Origin: Onchidella celtica
Taxonomy: Eukaryota > Mollusca > Gastropoda > Systellommatophora > Onchidiidae
Length of the DNA stretch: 64,000 nucleotides
Assembly (NCBI GenBank): GCA_963931925.1
Contig: OZ007569.1
Location: 71,287,118 to 71,351,117, forward strand
Reading direction: 5' to 3'
The notes below the pieces were generated by a model, which saw only the letters and a program-made list of their open reading frames with translations, did not search any database and was not told the DNA's origin. A program made the translations under genes and the position numbers. Shown here piece after piece: positions 1-11,317 of the stretch. Within the stretch, counting starts at the first letter, position 1; the number at the start of each line of letters is the position of its first letter.

Positions 1-905
1 TCCTGTCACTTTTTCTTTTTGGATTAAACTAGCCTGGATTAGACCCTGCCCAGGATAAATCTATTTATTAGTTTCAGTTCTGGGTGAATATAAGTTGTAA
101 CGGATCTGCCTCATCTCGCCCGTTACTTTAGGTCTATTTAGGTATTGGTCTTTGTTAATTTGCATTTAGATAAATCTGACTGCATTCCCCTTGAGAGTTA
201 TGCCATACACATCCCGTCAGCGTCCGCGGCGCCGGGCAGTGTGTTTAATAGTACAGGCAGGAAATGGTGACGTCATGGTCTTATGTGTTCATGAAAATAA
301 AGGAAGGGAGACCATGAATCAGCGACACAAAGAAAACTAAAAAAAAAAAAAAAAACTTTCCCGTCATCTCAAGTCTCCAAATCTGAAATCGAACCTTTTG
401 CGTGTCAAAAGTGGAGCACTCGTAAAAATTAACGCTAATCTGCTCCGTACGAGCGGGACCAGGTTGTGTAGAAAATCCTGCCACTTATATAGATTTGTTT
501 TGAATTGATTTTTAAAATCTTTTTGTTTTTGTCCCGCCCACATATTTCTTCTTCCTTCTGTCTATCTTTGTCCAGCGTCAACTTTGTACTTGTGTCCGAT
601 CCTCCTCCGCTCCAACAGCTACATGGGCAAATTGACTGATGAGTACACAAGAAGTGTCGATTAAAACAACTGATCGATACTGTCCACAATGTGATCGGGC
701 CCGCCCACTTCGTTTTGATTTGCATTGTTCTTTTTCCACTTTCTCTATCACTCCATTGTCTCAAGTTTGGTTTGCTGTCCAGTGTCCATCCTCACTGCCT
801 TCTTCTGTAATCTGATCCCCCCCCCCCCCCCCAAACCCTTCTTCCAAATTCTGTCGGTATTCCCCTCTCTTCTCCAGTTGACAAATTTTCAATTGGCATT
901 GTACT
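1..905. other. Intergenic, no gene recognised
   Basis: No domain-bearing frame is visible on either strand. The stretch holds an A-run near 338-355 and a C-run near 820-833. The short open frames show no recognisable motif. Confidence 0.5.
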
Positions 906-1240
906 TCTTTATGATTTCTCTCTCTCTCTTTTTTTTTTTCTCTCTCTCTCTCGTTCTCTCTCTCCCCCTCTGTCTTCTCGCTCTCTCTCTCTCTCGCTTT
1001 CTCTTTCTTTCTCTTTCTTTCTCTCTCTCTCTTTCTCTCTCTATCTTTCTCTCTCTCTCTCTCCCCTCTCTCTCTCTTTCTCTCTCTCGCTCCCTTTTTC
1101 TACCTTTTTCCCCCCTCTCTCTTTTCTCTCTCCTTCCCCTTTTCTCTCTCTTTCTCTCTCTCTCTCAGACTCATTGTCTCTCTCTCACTCCCTTTCCTCT
1201 CCCTCTCTCTTTCTCTTCTTTCTCCCCCTGTTGCAGTCTC
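906..1240. repeat. CT-rich low-complexity tract
   Basis: This is a degenerate (CT)n and (CTTT)n pyrimidine tract. It produces serine- and leucine-rich open frames that are translations of the repeat and not evidence of a protein. From 1240 to 1765 the sequence stays C- and T-rich without a recognisable gene. Confidence 0.9.
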
Positions 1241-1765
1241 CCTCGCTCTTCCTGTCTACGCCCCTCTATCTCTCAGTCTACTCTCTTCCCTTTCCTCTCC
1301 CACTCACATCCACTTCCTTTCTCCACACGCCCACCCCTACTTTCTATGGTGCTGCAGTTGTCCATTTCACCCCCACCCTCTCCCGAACAAGAACTCAGTC
1401 CCTCCCTGCTCACTCATCTATTCACGTACTGCCTGCCATAATACACATCTAATTTCTTCCCTCATCGCCATCACACGCTGCGTCACCCACTGGCCAGGTT
1501 TCTCTGTGTACACCAACCAAAAACATGGGCAAATCTCCGCCCACTCGTAAATGAGAGATTAAAAATAGCTGCCAAGCTCACAAAACTAACACCTCTGTAT
1601 GGGATAACCTGGACAATTTGGCTCATTCACCTTTTCATCCTCACCACCCCCTCACTCACCCAAAGTTCCATCCACCCATCTCCCCCCACCCCCCCACACA
1701 CACATCACTCCCCAAAGTGCCATTCTCCCACCTCCCTACTCCACAGAGTCCAAACTATCCCCACT

Positions 1766-1872
1766 ATTTTTAGGACGCGTAGCCTCATTACAAAGCCAGA
1801 TAGAGAAAATACTGAGTTGTGTTCACTGTTCAACAATGGCTTATAATGAAAATACTACGCTCCCCTAACAAC
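1766..1872. mobile_element. Short TIR element, family Z, copy 1 (about 107 bp)
   Basis: The core (GATAGAGAAAATACTGAG ... CAATGGCTTATAATG) and the right end CTCCCCTAACAAC match the copies at 53194 and 59656. The left end is eroded here. In the better copies the ends are inverted repeats of the type GTTGCTAGGGG ... CCCCTARCAAC, so this is a very short non-autonomous DNA element. No target duplication is clear at this copy. From 1873 to about 2380 nothing is recognised apart from a 40-bp scrap near 2008-2047 that resembles the end of family T (see 48607). Confidence 0.7.
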
Positions 1873-2379
1873 AGCTGCTAGGTATTGAGACCACCATTAC
1901 TCTTAGCACTGGTCATCTGAGATGATCAGTCCGCTTTACTCATGACCTTTTGTTTGCCTCACTTTGGCCACTCACCATTCTCCTTGACAGTTGACCTACT
2001 TTCGACATGGTGGATTCTGATCACCAGATAAGTTGGATGGTGACGTAATACAAACAAACCAATAGCAAGTAAATTGAGCAAATCATCAGGTACTTGTCAT
2101 ACTGTTGTATGTGCAAGTTTGTCTTTTCGAGAAAATGAAGAAGTTTGGTGGGCAATAAGGCTAAAAGCATACAACATTTCATCACAAATGCATATCTCGA
2201 AACGTTTTTAATTGATTAGAACGACAATTACACATAATAAAATTAGGAGTGAGTGGTTCTCACTTTCACGACAAAACCTCCAAATCGGCCAAATGTATAT
2301 ATACAAGTATTATTATGGCAAATACCGCTCGATACATAAACAATGTGTTGACAGGTAGCCAGATATATTACTGATGTAG

Positions 2380-2640
2380 TATGCTGTTATTAATTTTCCT
2401 AATGGATTGTTCTGACAGTGTCTGTGTGTGAGTAATGTCCTTACTTCCTGGTAATGTTGTGTGAGCAATGTGCGTGCATGTGGTATGCGTTAAAGACCTG
2501 CAGGTCTTAGATATTGTGTTTACTGTCGTACCACTATTGATGCTGTGACAAGAAATTTCCTGGAAACAGGATAATAAAGCCATATCTTATCTTATCTTAT
2601 TTTAGCTTATCTTATCTTATCTATCTTATCTTACGTTATA
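2380..2640 (+). mobile_element. LINE 3' UTR fragment with (CTTAT)n tail
   Basis: The segment contains the palindrome GACCTGCAGGTC, the 3' motif CAGGATAATAAAG, and ends in a (CTTAT)n microsatellite tail. The reverse complement of the same UTR lies at 36455-36620, directly downstream of a reverse-transcriptase C-terminal remnant. That ties the family to a non-LTR retrotransposon. This copy is only the 3' end, as expected for strong 5' truncation. Confidence 0.7.
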
Positions 2641-2717
2641 TAGTCGGGGAGATCTACCACTACCAGACTGAACTGGCTGATCATTCAAGGTCTCCATTTT
2701 AGGAATTCGCTGCCCTT

Positions 2718-3082
2718 CACAGACTAATAAAATACCCAGACTGGATGATCCCATTGTGTGACGTCACAAAACAGCGAAAGGTCATGAACCATCCGCCACA
2801 TTAGGTTTACGCTAACGACCGACGCTTCAGCATAGCTACAATGTTGAATGACACCATTTTGACGCGCCCACTGAACGCGGAAGTTTGGTTCCGCACCAAG
2901 AAATTAATACATGTACAACCAATCTTGACAAATAAAAAGAAATTTCTACTGCAGATAGAACTAGAATCGAAATTTCCCGATCGGCGGCCATGTTGGTTGT
3001 ACGGCCGCCGCTCGGGAAATTCCGTAAAAAACGACACAGCCCGAAGCTCGTGTTTCCAGTCTGGTTAATTTATTAGTCTGTG
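2718..3082. mobile_element. Family X TIR element (365 bp), copy 1
   Basis: The ends are inverted repeats starting CACAGACTAATAAA; about 27 bp of TIR can be aligned with a few mismatches. The flanks are CTGCCCTT and CTGACCTT, an 8-bp target duplication with one difference. An 8-bp duplication with CA...TG ends fits the hAT or P superfamilies. There is no coding capacity, so the element is non-autonomous. An internal near-palindrome around the CCGCTCGGGAAATTCC motif is also present. Confidence 0.88.
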
Positions 3083-3160
3083 CTGACCTTGACATTTACA
3101 TCTCAGTTTTCTTGTTTTTATTTTTCTTGTTCTTGTTTCTGTGTGTTTTTGTGGTGGGGA

Positions 3161-3610
<450 letters not shown>

Positions 3611-4077
3611 TTAGAATTTTGCCCGAACAGCGGCCTTGTTCGGTCTGCTCTTCTGAACCTTCAACTGCCAAGGTACCTTTAAGGTGCGCAACCTGCACAC
3701 GGGCCCTCCGAGTTTTTCGTCCTTATCCGAGAAGACTAGGTGCTCGATCCTACCTACCATATGAACAGGGATAGGAATCCTCCACCCCCCCCCCCCTTCC
3801 AACATGCCTGTACGGACCGGGGATGAAACCCGGTGCTTTCGGTATGAGAGGCGAGCACGTGATCTCTAGACCATCGTATCCCTTAAGCGTCACATTAAGC
3901 TGTAGTGGACATCGATGTGACCATTTTCTTGCTCTGGCATGACGAAAAAAAACAAAAAAGCAAAAAATTGTCAAAGTCAAAGGTCAGAGAGTGGATGATA
4001 CCATCATGCAAACATGTCAAAACTCCCCAAAACACACAAATGGTAGGATAGCCGGTCACCATGCATACGAACCTGCT

Positions 4078-4140
4078 CCTCCCCCCCCCACCCCAACCTT
4101 CCACACCTATGGTTAATCCCCCCCCCCCCCAAAAAAAAAA
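4078..4140. repeat. C homopolymers next to an A homopolymer
   Basis: Two C-runs occur here, the second directly abutting a run of about ten A. Similar C-A or T-G junctions recur at about 13771, 37680 and 46511. Sequencing length errors are likely at such sites. Confidence 0.8.
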
Positions 4141-4234
4141 CACAACCCCACACACCCACCTCTGAAGGGAGAATTCTGAAGGCGAGCATGCTCAAGTAAA
4201 AATAATGTGAGCAGATTAAAGTGCCCTTCTCTTT

Positions 4235-4365
4235 CAACGTATGTGACGTATATGTGTGTGCATACGTGCATGTGTATGTGTGTGCGTGCATGTGTACGTG
4301 CGTATGTGTGTGTATGTATATATGCCTGTGTGTGTGTGTGTGTGTGTGGGTATGTATGTGTGATG
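4235..4365. repeat. (TG)n-rich microsatellite
   Basis: Imperfect TG, TGTA and TGCG dinucleotide repeats ending in a pure (TG)n run near 4326-4349. Confidence 0.9.
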
Positions 4366-4399
4366 GCAGTTGCCATGGCATCCAAGAATAACAAACAAG

Positions 4400-5065
4400 A
4401 AGCCACGTGACCAAGTCAAAAATTCCTTTTATTTGTCCACATTTTCCTGCCGTCCAACCAGGCACGTTTTACAATGATAAATTTCCTCCCGGACATATCT
4501 CCGCCCCGCCCACACTTTCTCATCCTCCCTCCTCTCACTCCCACTCCCTCCTCCCATTCCCTCCTCCCACTCCCTCTTTATCTTACCCAGAATTCTAAAG
4601 TTCATTCTTTACAAGCATTATTTGCCACCCGTTCTTCAAATACAATCAAATCTTGGGATGTGAAGGAAAAATCCTGTATACTTTTTTCCTCCATATTTTG
4701 ATAGAAATAAAAGATAATAAGGTAAATGATAAATCATTAAAAAAAAAAGAGATAATAAATTTTGAGTTATTAAATGCGACAGATATTTTTGGTTGCATTT
4801 CAGCAAAGGATGAATTACATGTAAAATAAAAAGACTCATAGGGTTTTAGATAAATTTAATCAGAAACAATGTGCCAGAAGTTTACAGATTTTGACATGTA
4901 TTCCGAGCAGCTCACAACATAGGCGAATTAAATCAGTTCTCACCGGGATTTGGCGCAAAACTGAAATATATAGACAAGATGGGTTTTCAAATCCCCACGC
5001 TGTCAGCTGCTGTTCGGTCATTCTACAAAATTAGCTGTTGTTTTCTCAATTAGATACACAGGAAT
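4400..5065. other. Intergenic, AT-rich, no gene recognised
   Basis: A CTCC-rich stretch at 4500-4580 is followed by AT-rich sequence with many stops on both strands. No motif or repeat family was recognised. Confidence 0.5.
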
Positions 5066-5069
5066 AGAC

Positions 5070-5222
5070 CAAGACAAAATATGTCAAAATGAAAAGTTGT
5101 CTGTAGCAAAGACTTGCATAAGAAATAATACTATTTCTTACGCAAGGTGTAACGTTTCCGTATTATTTCATACGCCAGGCTTTGCTACAGACAACTTTCT
5201 CTTTTTGACATATTTTGACCCA
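5070..5222. mobile_element. Foldback element, family Q, copy 1 (about 150 bp)
   Basis: The left arm AAAATATGTCAAAATGAAAA, continuing into AGTTGTCTGTAGCAAAG, returns inverted at 5180-5218. The arms are about 60 bp around a short centre, so the single strand would fold into a long hairpin. A diverged half-copy lies at 46553-46692. There are no coding motifs. Confidence 0.75.
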
Positions 5223-5594
5223 GCTTTCAGCCACAGAATTCTGTAGATCCCAGTCTTCCTTTGGATTAATTATGGTAATATGTTTCCCCATAGAAGTCAA
5301 ACAACTTGCCACTCTTCCGGAAATATCGTTTGTAAACAGAAAAATGTGGTGTAGGAACGATACATCACTTAAAAGCTAGGGACATAAATCTATTGTTTAA
5401 AAAAAAAGTTCTACTTTCAACAAAATACTCAATACACTATTGGTTCCTGTATTTTTGTTATCGGGACTTCTTTTTATTTTTTTTTAATGTTCTCTGAGAG
5501 TTGCCAACGTTTTATCAGGATGTGTCAATAAAGTGCAAAAAATCTATTTTCTTTTTACGCGCAGAATTAAAAGTCATACCTGCGACGTCATCTA

Positions 5595-5757
5595 CAGACT
5601 TCCCCCCCCCCCCCCCTCTCGGCATCCTTCCGTCTACGAGAGACGATGGTGTGGCGTCCGTAGGTTGTTTAGTTGCACTTCCGTGTGTGGCTGTGCAGGC
5701 CGATTCTTGAGTGGCAATCCCTGCCGCATCTGGAACAGATGAATGGTGTTTTTTGCT
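5595..5757 (-). pseudogene. LINE C-terminal zinc-finger fragment plus start of its 3' UTR
   Basis: On the minus strand the frame ending at 5669 contains FICSRCGRDCHSRIGLHSH followed by TRKCN and a stop. This is a C2HC-like finger of the kind found at the extreme C-terminus of many animal LINE polyproteins. The sequence after the stop (a CGTCTCTCGTAGACGG-type motif near 5640) resembles the 3' UTR start of such elements. Only the C-terminal tail is present. The assignment rests on my memory of the motif, not on a search. Confidence 0.6.
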
Positions 5758-5759
5758 GG

Positions 5760-6414
5760 GGTTGTGGCCGTTTTCCCTGTTTTCCTACAGTAAAGCCTTT
5801 AGAATTTGAAAAGTACGCAACAAGTGCGCACCATTTTTCGAACTTATTTGTGGACACCGTGCCCTACTTTTTTCTCACCTCCAGGCATCACAGGGTGCAC
5901 AGTGACTTGATCCGCTTCCAGCTCTAGTCTATCTGTAGAACTCTGTGCTGTCAGCCTTGCTGCAACTCCACAGTTTTTCTTTGGTTTTTATAATAATTCG
6001 TCAGGGGAAGAGAAACGTAAGTATAGATCTCTTCTGCGATCGGCCAAATCGCCAGAGTAGGTCAGTGCGGTAAACCAGAATGTGAAAAGTGCTGTCTGGG
6101 TCATAAAGAGTGTGGGAATGTAGATACTGAGGTTTGTTCATATTTTTTGGGTTGATTTGAACCTGTATAAAGCCATCTCTGAGCTCTTTCTCCGGTGAAA
6201 ATGTACAAACGGGCATTGTTTACCTCGCTGACCTACATCTAGCTCTATGGTAACTGTGATTGGCTGAACTTCCCATGTCTATCAGTTTTGTCGACCAATA
6301 GCGGGTGTTCTCGTCACAGATATACTCCCTGGAACAACTCGATCCTTCTTAAACTTTGTATTCCCTGATGACATTGGTGAATCAAAGGATATTTATTGGG
6401 AAAAGAGAATACAT

Positions 6415-6459
<45 letters not shown>

Positions 6460-6570
6460 AGGAGAAAAAATAAAGAGGGGGGAGGGGGTAATACCAAAAT
6501 AATTATGATTATTTCAAGCCGTGCTCCGACCCAACAGATTTTCTATGGTTATATAATATTTGGTCATAGC
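5760..6570. other. Intergenic with (GA)n and G-run
   Basis: No gene is recognised. A (GA)n run at 6417-6450 is followed by a G homopolymer and GGA-rich sequence to about 6490. Confidence 0.5.
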
Positions 6571-6573
6571 TGG

Positions 6574-7171
6574 GGCACAGTCAGGACACAGCCAGCACAC
6601 AGCCAGGACACAGCCAACAGGACACAGCCAGCACACAGCCAGGACACAGCCAACAGGACACAGCCAGCACACAGCCAGGACACAGCCAACAGGACACAGC
6701 CAACAACAGCCAGGATACAGCTAGCAGATAGCTAGGATACAAGCAACAGACAGCCAACACACAGCTAACACACAACCAAACTACAGGCAACACAGAGTTA
6801 GGACACAACTAACATACAGCTAGGACACAACCAACAGACAGTTAGGGCACAACCAACAGACTGCCAACACACAGTTACGACACAACCAACAGACAGCCAA
6901 TACACAGCTAGGGCACAAGCAACAGACAGCCAATACACAGCTAGGACACAACCAACAGACAGCCAACACACAGCTAGGACACAACCAACAGACAATTAGG
7001 ACACAACCAACAGTCAGTTAGGGCACAAGCAACAGACAGTTAGGGCACAACCAACAGACAGTTAGGGCACAAGCAACAGACAGACAACACACAGATGGAC
7101 AGAACCAACAGAGAGTTAGGACACAATCAACAGACAGCTAGGACACAACCAACAGACAGTTAGGACACAAC
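6574..7171. repeat. 33-bp minisatellite, left block
   Basis: This is an imperfect tandem array built from ACACAACCAACAGACAGCCA-type units with a period near 33 bp. It continues at 8345-9222 and is split by a solo LTR. Since 33 is a multiple of three, several frames stay open, giving repeats of the type CVLVVCWLSVG. That is a by-product of the period. Confidence 0.92.
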
Positions 7172-8344
7172 TGTCACGAGCAGAGTTAGGGTCTTGGGGA
7201 TGTTACGACTGCACGAGAGGCAGCTAACTCACACTCGGACACAACCACACAAGAAAAGTATTAAAAATAACTAGAGCGTATATATATGTCAGGCCGGTCA
7301 GGCCATATTTTACATAAATATTAATAAACAAAACAAGACAATAGGGGTATATTCAAAGCAATAAATTCTAATTACTAACTTAATCTATGATATTCATGTA
7401 ACTATGGTTAAGTTACAGTTGAGTCGCCACTGGCCAGTCGCCAGGCAAACTCTGTAAAACATATGGGCGTGAATGTTAGGAGAGCCCAGTACGTTCAAAG
7501 CCTACAGAAGCACACTTCGGCTTGTAGGTAATTCAGCAGTGGCAAAAGACTATATATATATATGCACAATCACTATTCTCTTCATCAACAATGTGCCATA
7601 TTACTTCAATCATACTATGGAAATAATTCTATAACACAGGCCACTCGTGGTCGAGTGCCAGCTGGGGTTTCTTTAGACTTCCTATGAGGCTGTGGGTCTC
7701 TCTCTATCTCTGATCTATTATGCTTGACAAAGTAAGGTATATTACCATTGGTCACGCCTACTGGTAGGCGCGAACATCAATATAGCGCAGCGTGGGCTTT
7801 CAAAGGTCAGCCCACTCAGACCTTTCTTTCTAGAGTTCAGTCAGTCCGTTAGCAAGGACTCTAGTCTTCAAAGCACACAGTTCAGGTACTGGCCAACCGG
7901 AGATACTTCACGGAACGATGCTTGGCTTCACGTCTGTACTCCCCGAATCTGAACGTTACACGATGTTTTATACTATCTAACTACCCAGCAGTGCTAGTCC
8001 GCTGGCCCAATTAGCTCAGCAATCTCATTGGCCGAAACCTCCCACCATTTTAATTGTAGTAATACCTCTGCACTATTCTACCAGCCAGTTAACGTGCAAA
8101 ACTTGTCTAGTCATAATTAACAATGTCAACTATCCCCACCTTGTTTCACCCCTACTCCATTACTTATTAATCACGAACATTAAAACCGACAAGCGTGATT
8201 CTAACAGTTTAACTTTACATTTATTTACTCACCAACTATAATTGGCGAGGACCGTTCAAGGCCACCAGCCAATTTCTCATGGCCCTGGTAAAACAACAAC
8301 AACTCACTCTCTGCGTGAGTTTTAATAACACTCGAATCATGACA
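7172..8344. mobile_element. Solo LTR, 1173 bp, inserted in the minisatellite
   Basis: The element starts TGTCACGAG and ends CATGACA, the TG...CA ends of LTR retrotransposons. It is flanked on both sides by ACAAC (7167-7171 and 8345-8349), a 5-bp target duplication. The minisatellite resumes in register on both sides. There is no gag-pol coding sequence, so this is a recombined solo LTR. It has no obvious match to the other solo LTRs here. The ACAAC motif also occurs in the host array, which weakens the target-duplication argument slightly. Confidence 0.82.
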
Positions 8345-9222
8345 ACAACCAACAGACAGTTAGGGCACAAACAACAGACAGCCAACACACAGCTATGACG
8401 CAACCAACAGACAGCCAACACACAGCTAGGACACTGCCAACAGACAGCCAACACACAGCTATGACACAACCAACAGACAGCCAACACACAGCTAGGACCC
8501 AACCAACAAACAGCCAACACACTACTAGGACACAACCAACAGACAGCCAGCACACAACTAGGACACAACCAACAGACAGCCAACACACAACTAGGACACA
8601 ACCAACAGACAGCCAACACACAACTAGGACACAGCCAACACACAACTAGGACACAACCAACAGACAGCCAGCACATAACTAGGACACAACCAACAGACAG
8701 CCAGCACACAACTAGGACACAACCAACAGACAACCAACACACAACTAGGACACAACCAACAGACAGCCAGCACACAACTAGGACACAACCAACAGACAAC
8801 CAACACACAACTAGGACACAACCAACAGACAACCAACACACAACTAGGACACAACCAACAGACAACCAACACACAACTAGGACACAACCAACAGACAACC
8901 AACACACAACTAGGACACAACCAACAGACAACCAACACACAACTAGGACACAACCAACAGACAGCCAGCACACAACTAGGACACAACCAACAGACAGCCA
9001 GCACACAACTAGGACACAACCAACAGACAACCAACACACAACTAGGACACAACCAACAGACAGCCAGCACACAACTAGGACACAACCAACAGACAGCCAA
9101 CACACAATTAGGACACAACCAACAGACAACCAACACACAACTAGGACACAACCAACAGTCAGCCAACACACAACTAGTACACAACCAACGGACAGCCAAC
9201 ACACAGCTAGGACACAGCCGGG
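8345..9222. repeat. 33-bp minisatellite, right block
   Basis: This block is more regular than the left one, with about 26 units of AGGACACAACCAACAGACAA plus a 13-bp remainder. It supports a 341-codon open frame on the minus strand (8236-9261), which is a tandem-repeat translation and not a likely protein. Confidence 0.95.
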
Positions 9223-9855
9223 ATTGGATAATGCGCAAGTAATAATAACACAAACCCACAATGTAGTTCATGGAACATTCGAGAAAGTGTAACCTTTATT
9301 AAATATCCAACATTTTCCTATTTGTCATGCATTATCAAATTATTCATTGTCTCCCCCCCCCCCCCCCAACCCCTCCTGGCTCCCCGACCCACACCCCACC
9401 TGTCTTTGTTCCGTAGATTTCAACACCTTGACAAGAAACAAGCTTTATGACACATAGTCTTTATCCCAGGCACGCACTGATCACGTGGGCTGTTAGTGTC
9501 TGGAGAACGAGAACGTGACATACTCTGTACAACTGAAATCCGGAAGAGATTGGCCGTTGTGTGTCTGTATAGGAGGGGGAGGGGTCACTTTGTTTTCCAG
9601 AATAATCCGAACTTGTAAATCCGAAATGAGCGTGATTGACTTTCGTTTGATGCTGAAGGCGAGATTGAAAATACTAATGCTGCTGACGTCATCAATTATC
9701 CAGCATAATGAAATGATTCAGATGCTCCCGCGTTATTGTTCGTCTCACTACCAACACAGCACTGTGATCAATTCAGAGCTGTCGTTTGTTCACGACTACC
9801 ATATTCAATTTGATGTCTGCGCTACTGTTTAAGCCCGGACTCGTTGGGACATGCA
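9223..9855. other. Intergenic, no gene recognised
   Basis: A C-run lies near 9352-9367. A 105-codon open frame (9515-9832, plus) shows no recognisable domain and no splice context that I trust. Confidence 0.45.
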
Positions 9856-10255
9856 GGGACGCGTTGGTCTAGGGGCAAACTGCTCGCCTCTCATGCCGAA
9901 GGCACCCGGTTCGATCCCGGTCGGTGAAGGGAATTTTTTTTTGTGGAAAAAATCCTGTCCCTGATCCTATGGTAGGTAGGATCGAGTACCTAGTCTTCTT
10001 GGATAAGGATGAAAAACTCGAAAGACCCTTGTGCACGTTACGCATGTTAAAGATATCCTGCCAGTTGGAAGTCGTGAAGAGCAGGCCGAAAAGGGCCGCT
10101 GCCCGAACAAATTTCTAAGAAAAACTAATCCTACCATAAAAACACACAGAAATAAGAACAAAAAAAAAAAAAAATACAATAAATAAAAACAACAAAAATG
10201 AGGCTTAAATGCGAAGAGCAGCGAAACTCCTAAAATAAAGACCTAAAAGACATGG
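9856..10255 (+). mobile_element. tRNA-headed SINE, full length, tail type A
   Basis: This is the clearest complete copy of the family. The tRNA-like head has A box TGGTCTAGGGG and B box GGTTCGATCCC, which would serve as an internal RNA polymerase III promoter. Next is a linker with a T-run, then the conserved core (GATCGAGTACCTAGTCTTCT ... GAAGAGCAGGCCGAA). The type A tail follows (accacaaaaacacacag-like, then a gaggtgtaaatgcc-like stretch, then CCTAAAATAAAGACC). It ends in A-rich sequence. Confidence 0.85.
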
Positions 10256-10259
10256 ATTA

Positions 10260-10790
10260 TAATTTGGCTGGGGGGTTGAAGGAGAGGGGGTGGAGTTAGG
10301 GGTGTATCAGGGTGGAGTGTGGAGGTGGAGAGTTGAATATCAGCTGACAGGCTGATAATAAAAGAAAGCTGCGTGTCCAGGAACTCCGTACAATCTATCA
10401 CAATGCCAAGTTAAAACGTCCAACGACACGCACACAATAAACAGCCAGTGTGAAGCTTCACAAATTTAGCAAAGGATTTAGTTTGATAACTGACAGGGCA
10501 ATAAACGGCTGTCACATATTCTAGTGTGTTCTGTGAAGGCCGTCATTGTTTTTACGGTGTTATTATCTGGACATTGCTCGCCAGTTCTTCCTGATGCCTT
10601 CAATCTGGATATTTCGTAATCGCCATCGTGTCTACCTGTCTATACCGACCACTTCCAGTCATACATAGCCCCTCCCACCTCCCTCCCCAAGCATTACATG
10701 ACTATTCTGACATGTGAGGATGAATCTGTGGGCTGATGACTGGGGATAAAGGTGAACATCTCTTTTTGTGACTCTGCAAGCGGTTTAGTT
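10260..10790. other. Intergenic, no gene recognised
   Basis: A G-rich stretch lies at 10268-10335, followed by unremarkable sequence with stops in all frames. Confidence 0.45.
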
Positions 10791-11280
10791 AGGTCTGAGT
10801 TTGAGTTTGGCTTTTACGGCGCGTCAGCTCGATCACGTCCACTTTGCGCCTTTCACCACAGACTAATAAAATACCCAGACTGGATGATCCCATTGTGTGA
10901 CGTCACAAAACAGCGAAAGGTCATGAACCATCCACCACATTAGGTTTACGCTAACGACCGACGCTTCAGCATAGCTACACCATTGAATGACGCCATTTTG
11001 ACGCGCCTACTGAACGCGGAAGTTTGGTTCCGCACCAAGAAATTAATACATGTACAACCAATCTTGACAAATAAAAAGAAATTTCTACCTCAGATAGAAC
11101 TAGAATCGGAATTTCCCGAGCGGCGGCCAGGTTGGTTATACAGTCGCCGCTCGGGAAATTCCGTAAAAAAAGACACAGCCCGAAGCTCGTGTTTCCAGTC
11201 TGGTTAATTTATTAGTCTGTGCCTTTCACAGTCTATTTGGGTATTCTAATCATGTTTGGCATTCAGAGCTTCCAGATTTG
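10790..11280. repeat. Dispersed repeat carrying family X copy 2
   Basis: The flank GAGTTTGGCTTTTACGGCG ... CTTTGCGCCTTTCAC and, after the insertion, AGTCTATTTGGGTA match the uninterrupted stretches at 27825-27905 and 34261-34341. Those two copies therefore show the unoccupied site. Confidence 0.7.
10857..11221. mobile_element. Family X TIR element (365 bp), copy 2
   Basis: It has the same length and TIRs (CACAGACTAATAAA ...) as copy 1. The flanks are a perfect 8-bp target duplication, CCTTTCAC at 10849-10856 and 11222-11229. The empty site with a single CCTTCAC-like motif is visible at about 27888 and 34324, which confirms the insertion boundaries. Confidence 0.92.
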
Positions 11281-11317
11281 ACAAACAGAATTAAATAGTT
11301 CCGTATTAATTATGGCT

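Noticed and set aside
7172..8344. Full-length LTR retrotransposon
   Set aside because: No second LTR, primer-binding site plus gag-pol, or protease/RT motif is found; only a single LTR remains.
8236..9261. 341-codon frame with a repeated CVLVVCWLSVG pattern that could be read as a membrane protein
   Set aside because: It is a direct translation of the 33-bp minisatellite, with the complementary and shifted frames equally open. No start context or domain.
9856..9930. True tRNA gene
   Set aside because: A and B boxes are present, but the stems do not pair as a complete tRNA that I can fold, and the same head is always followed by the SINE core.
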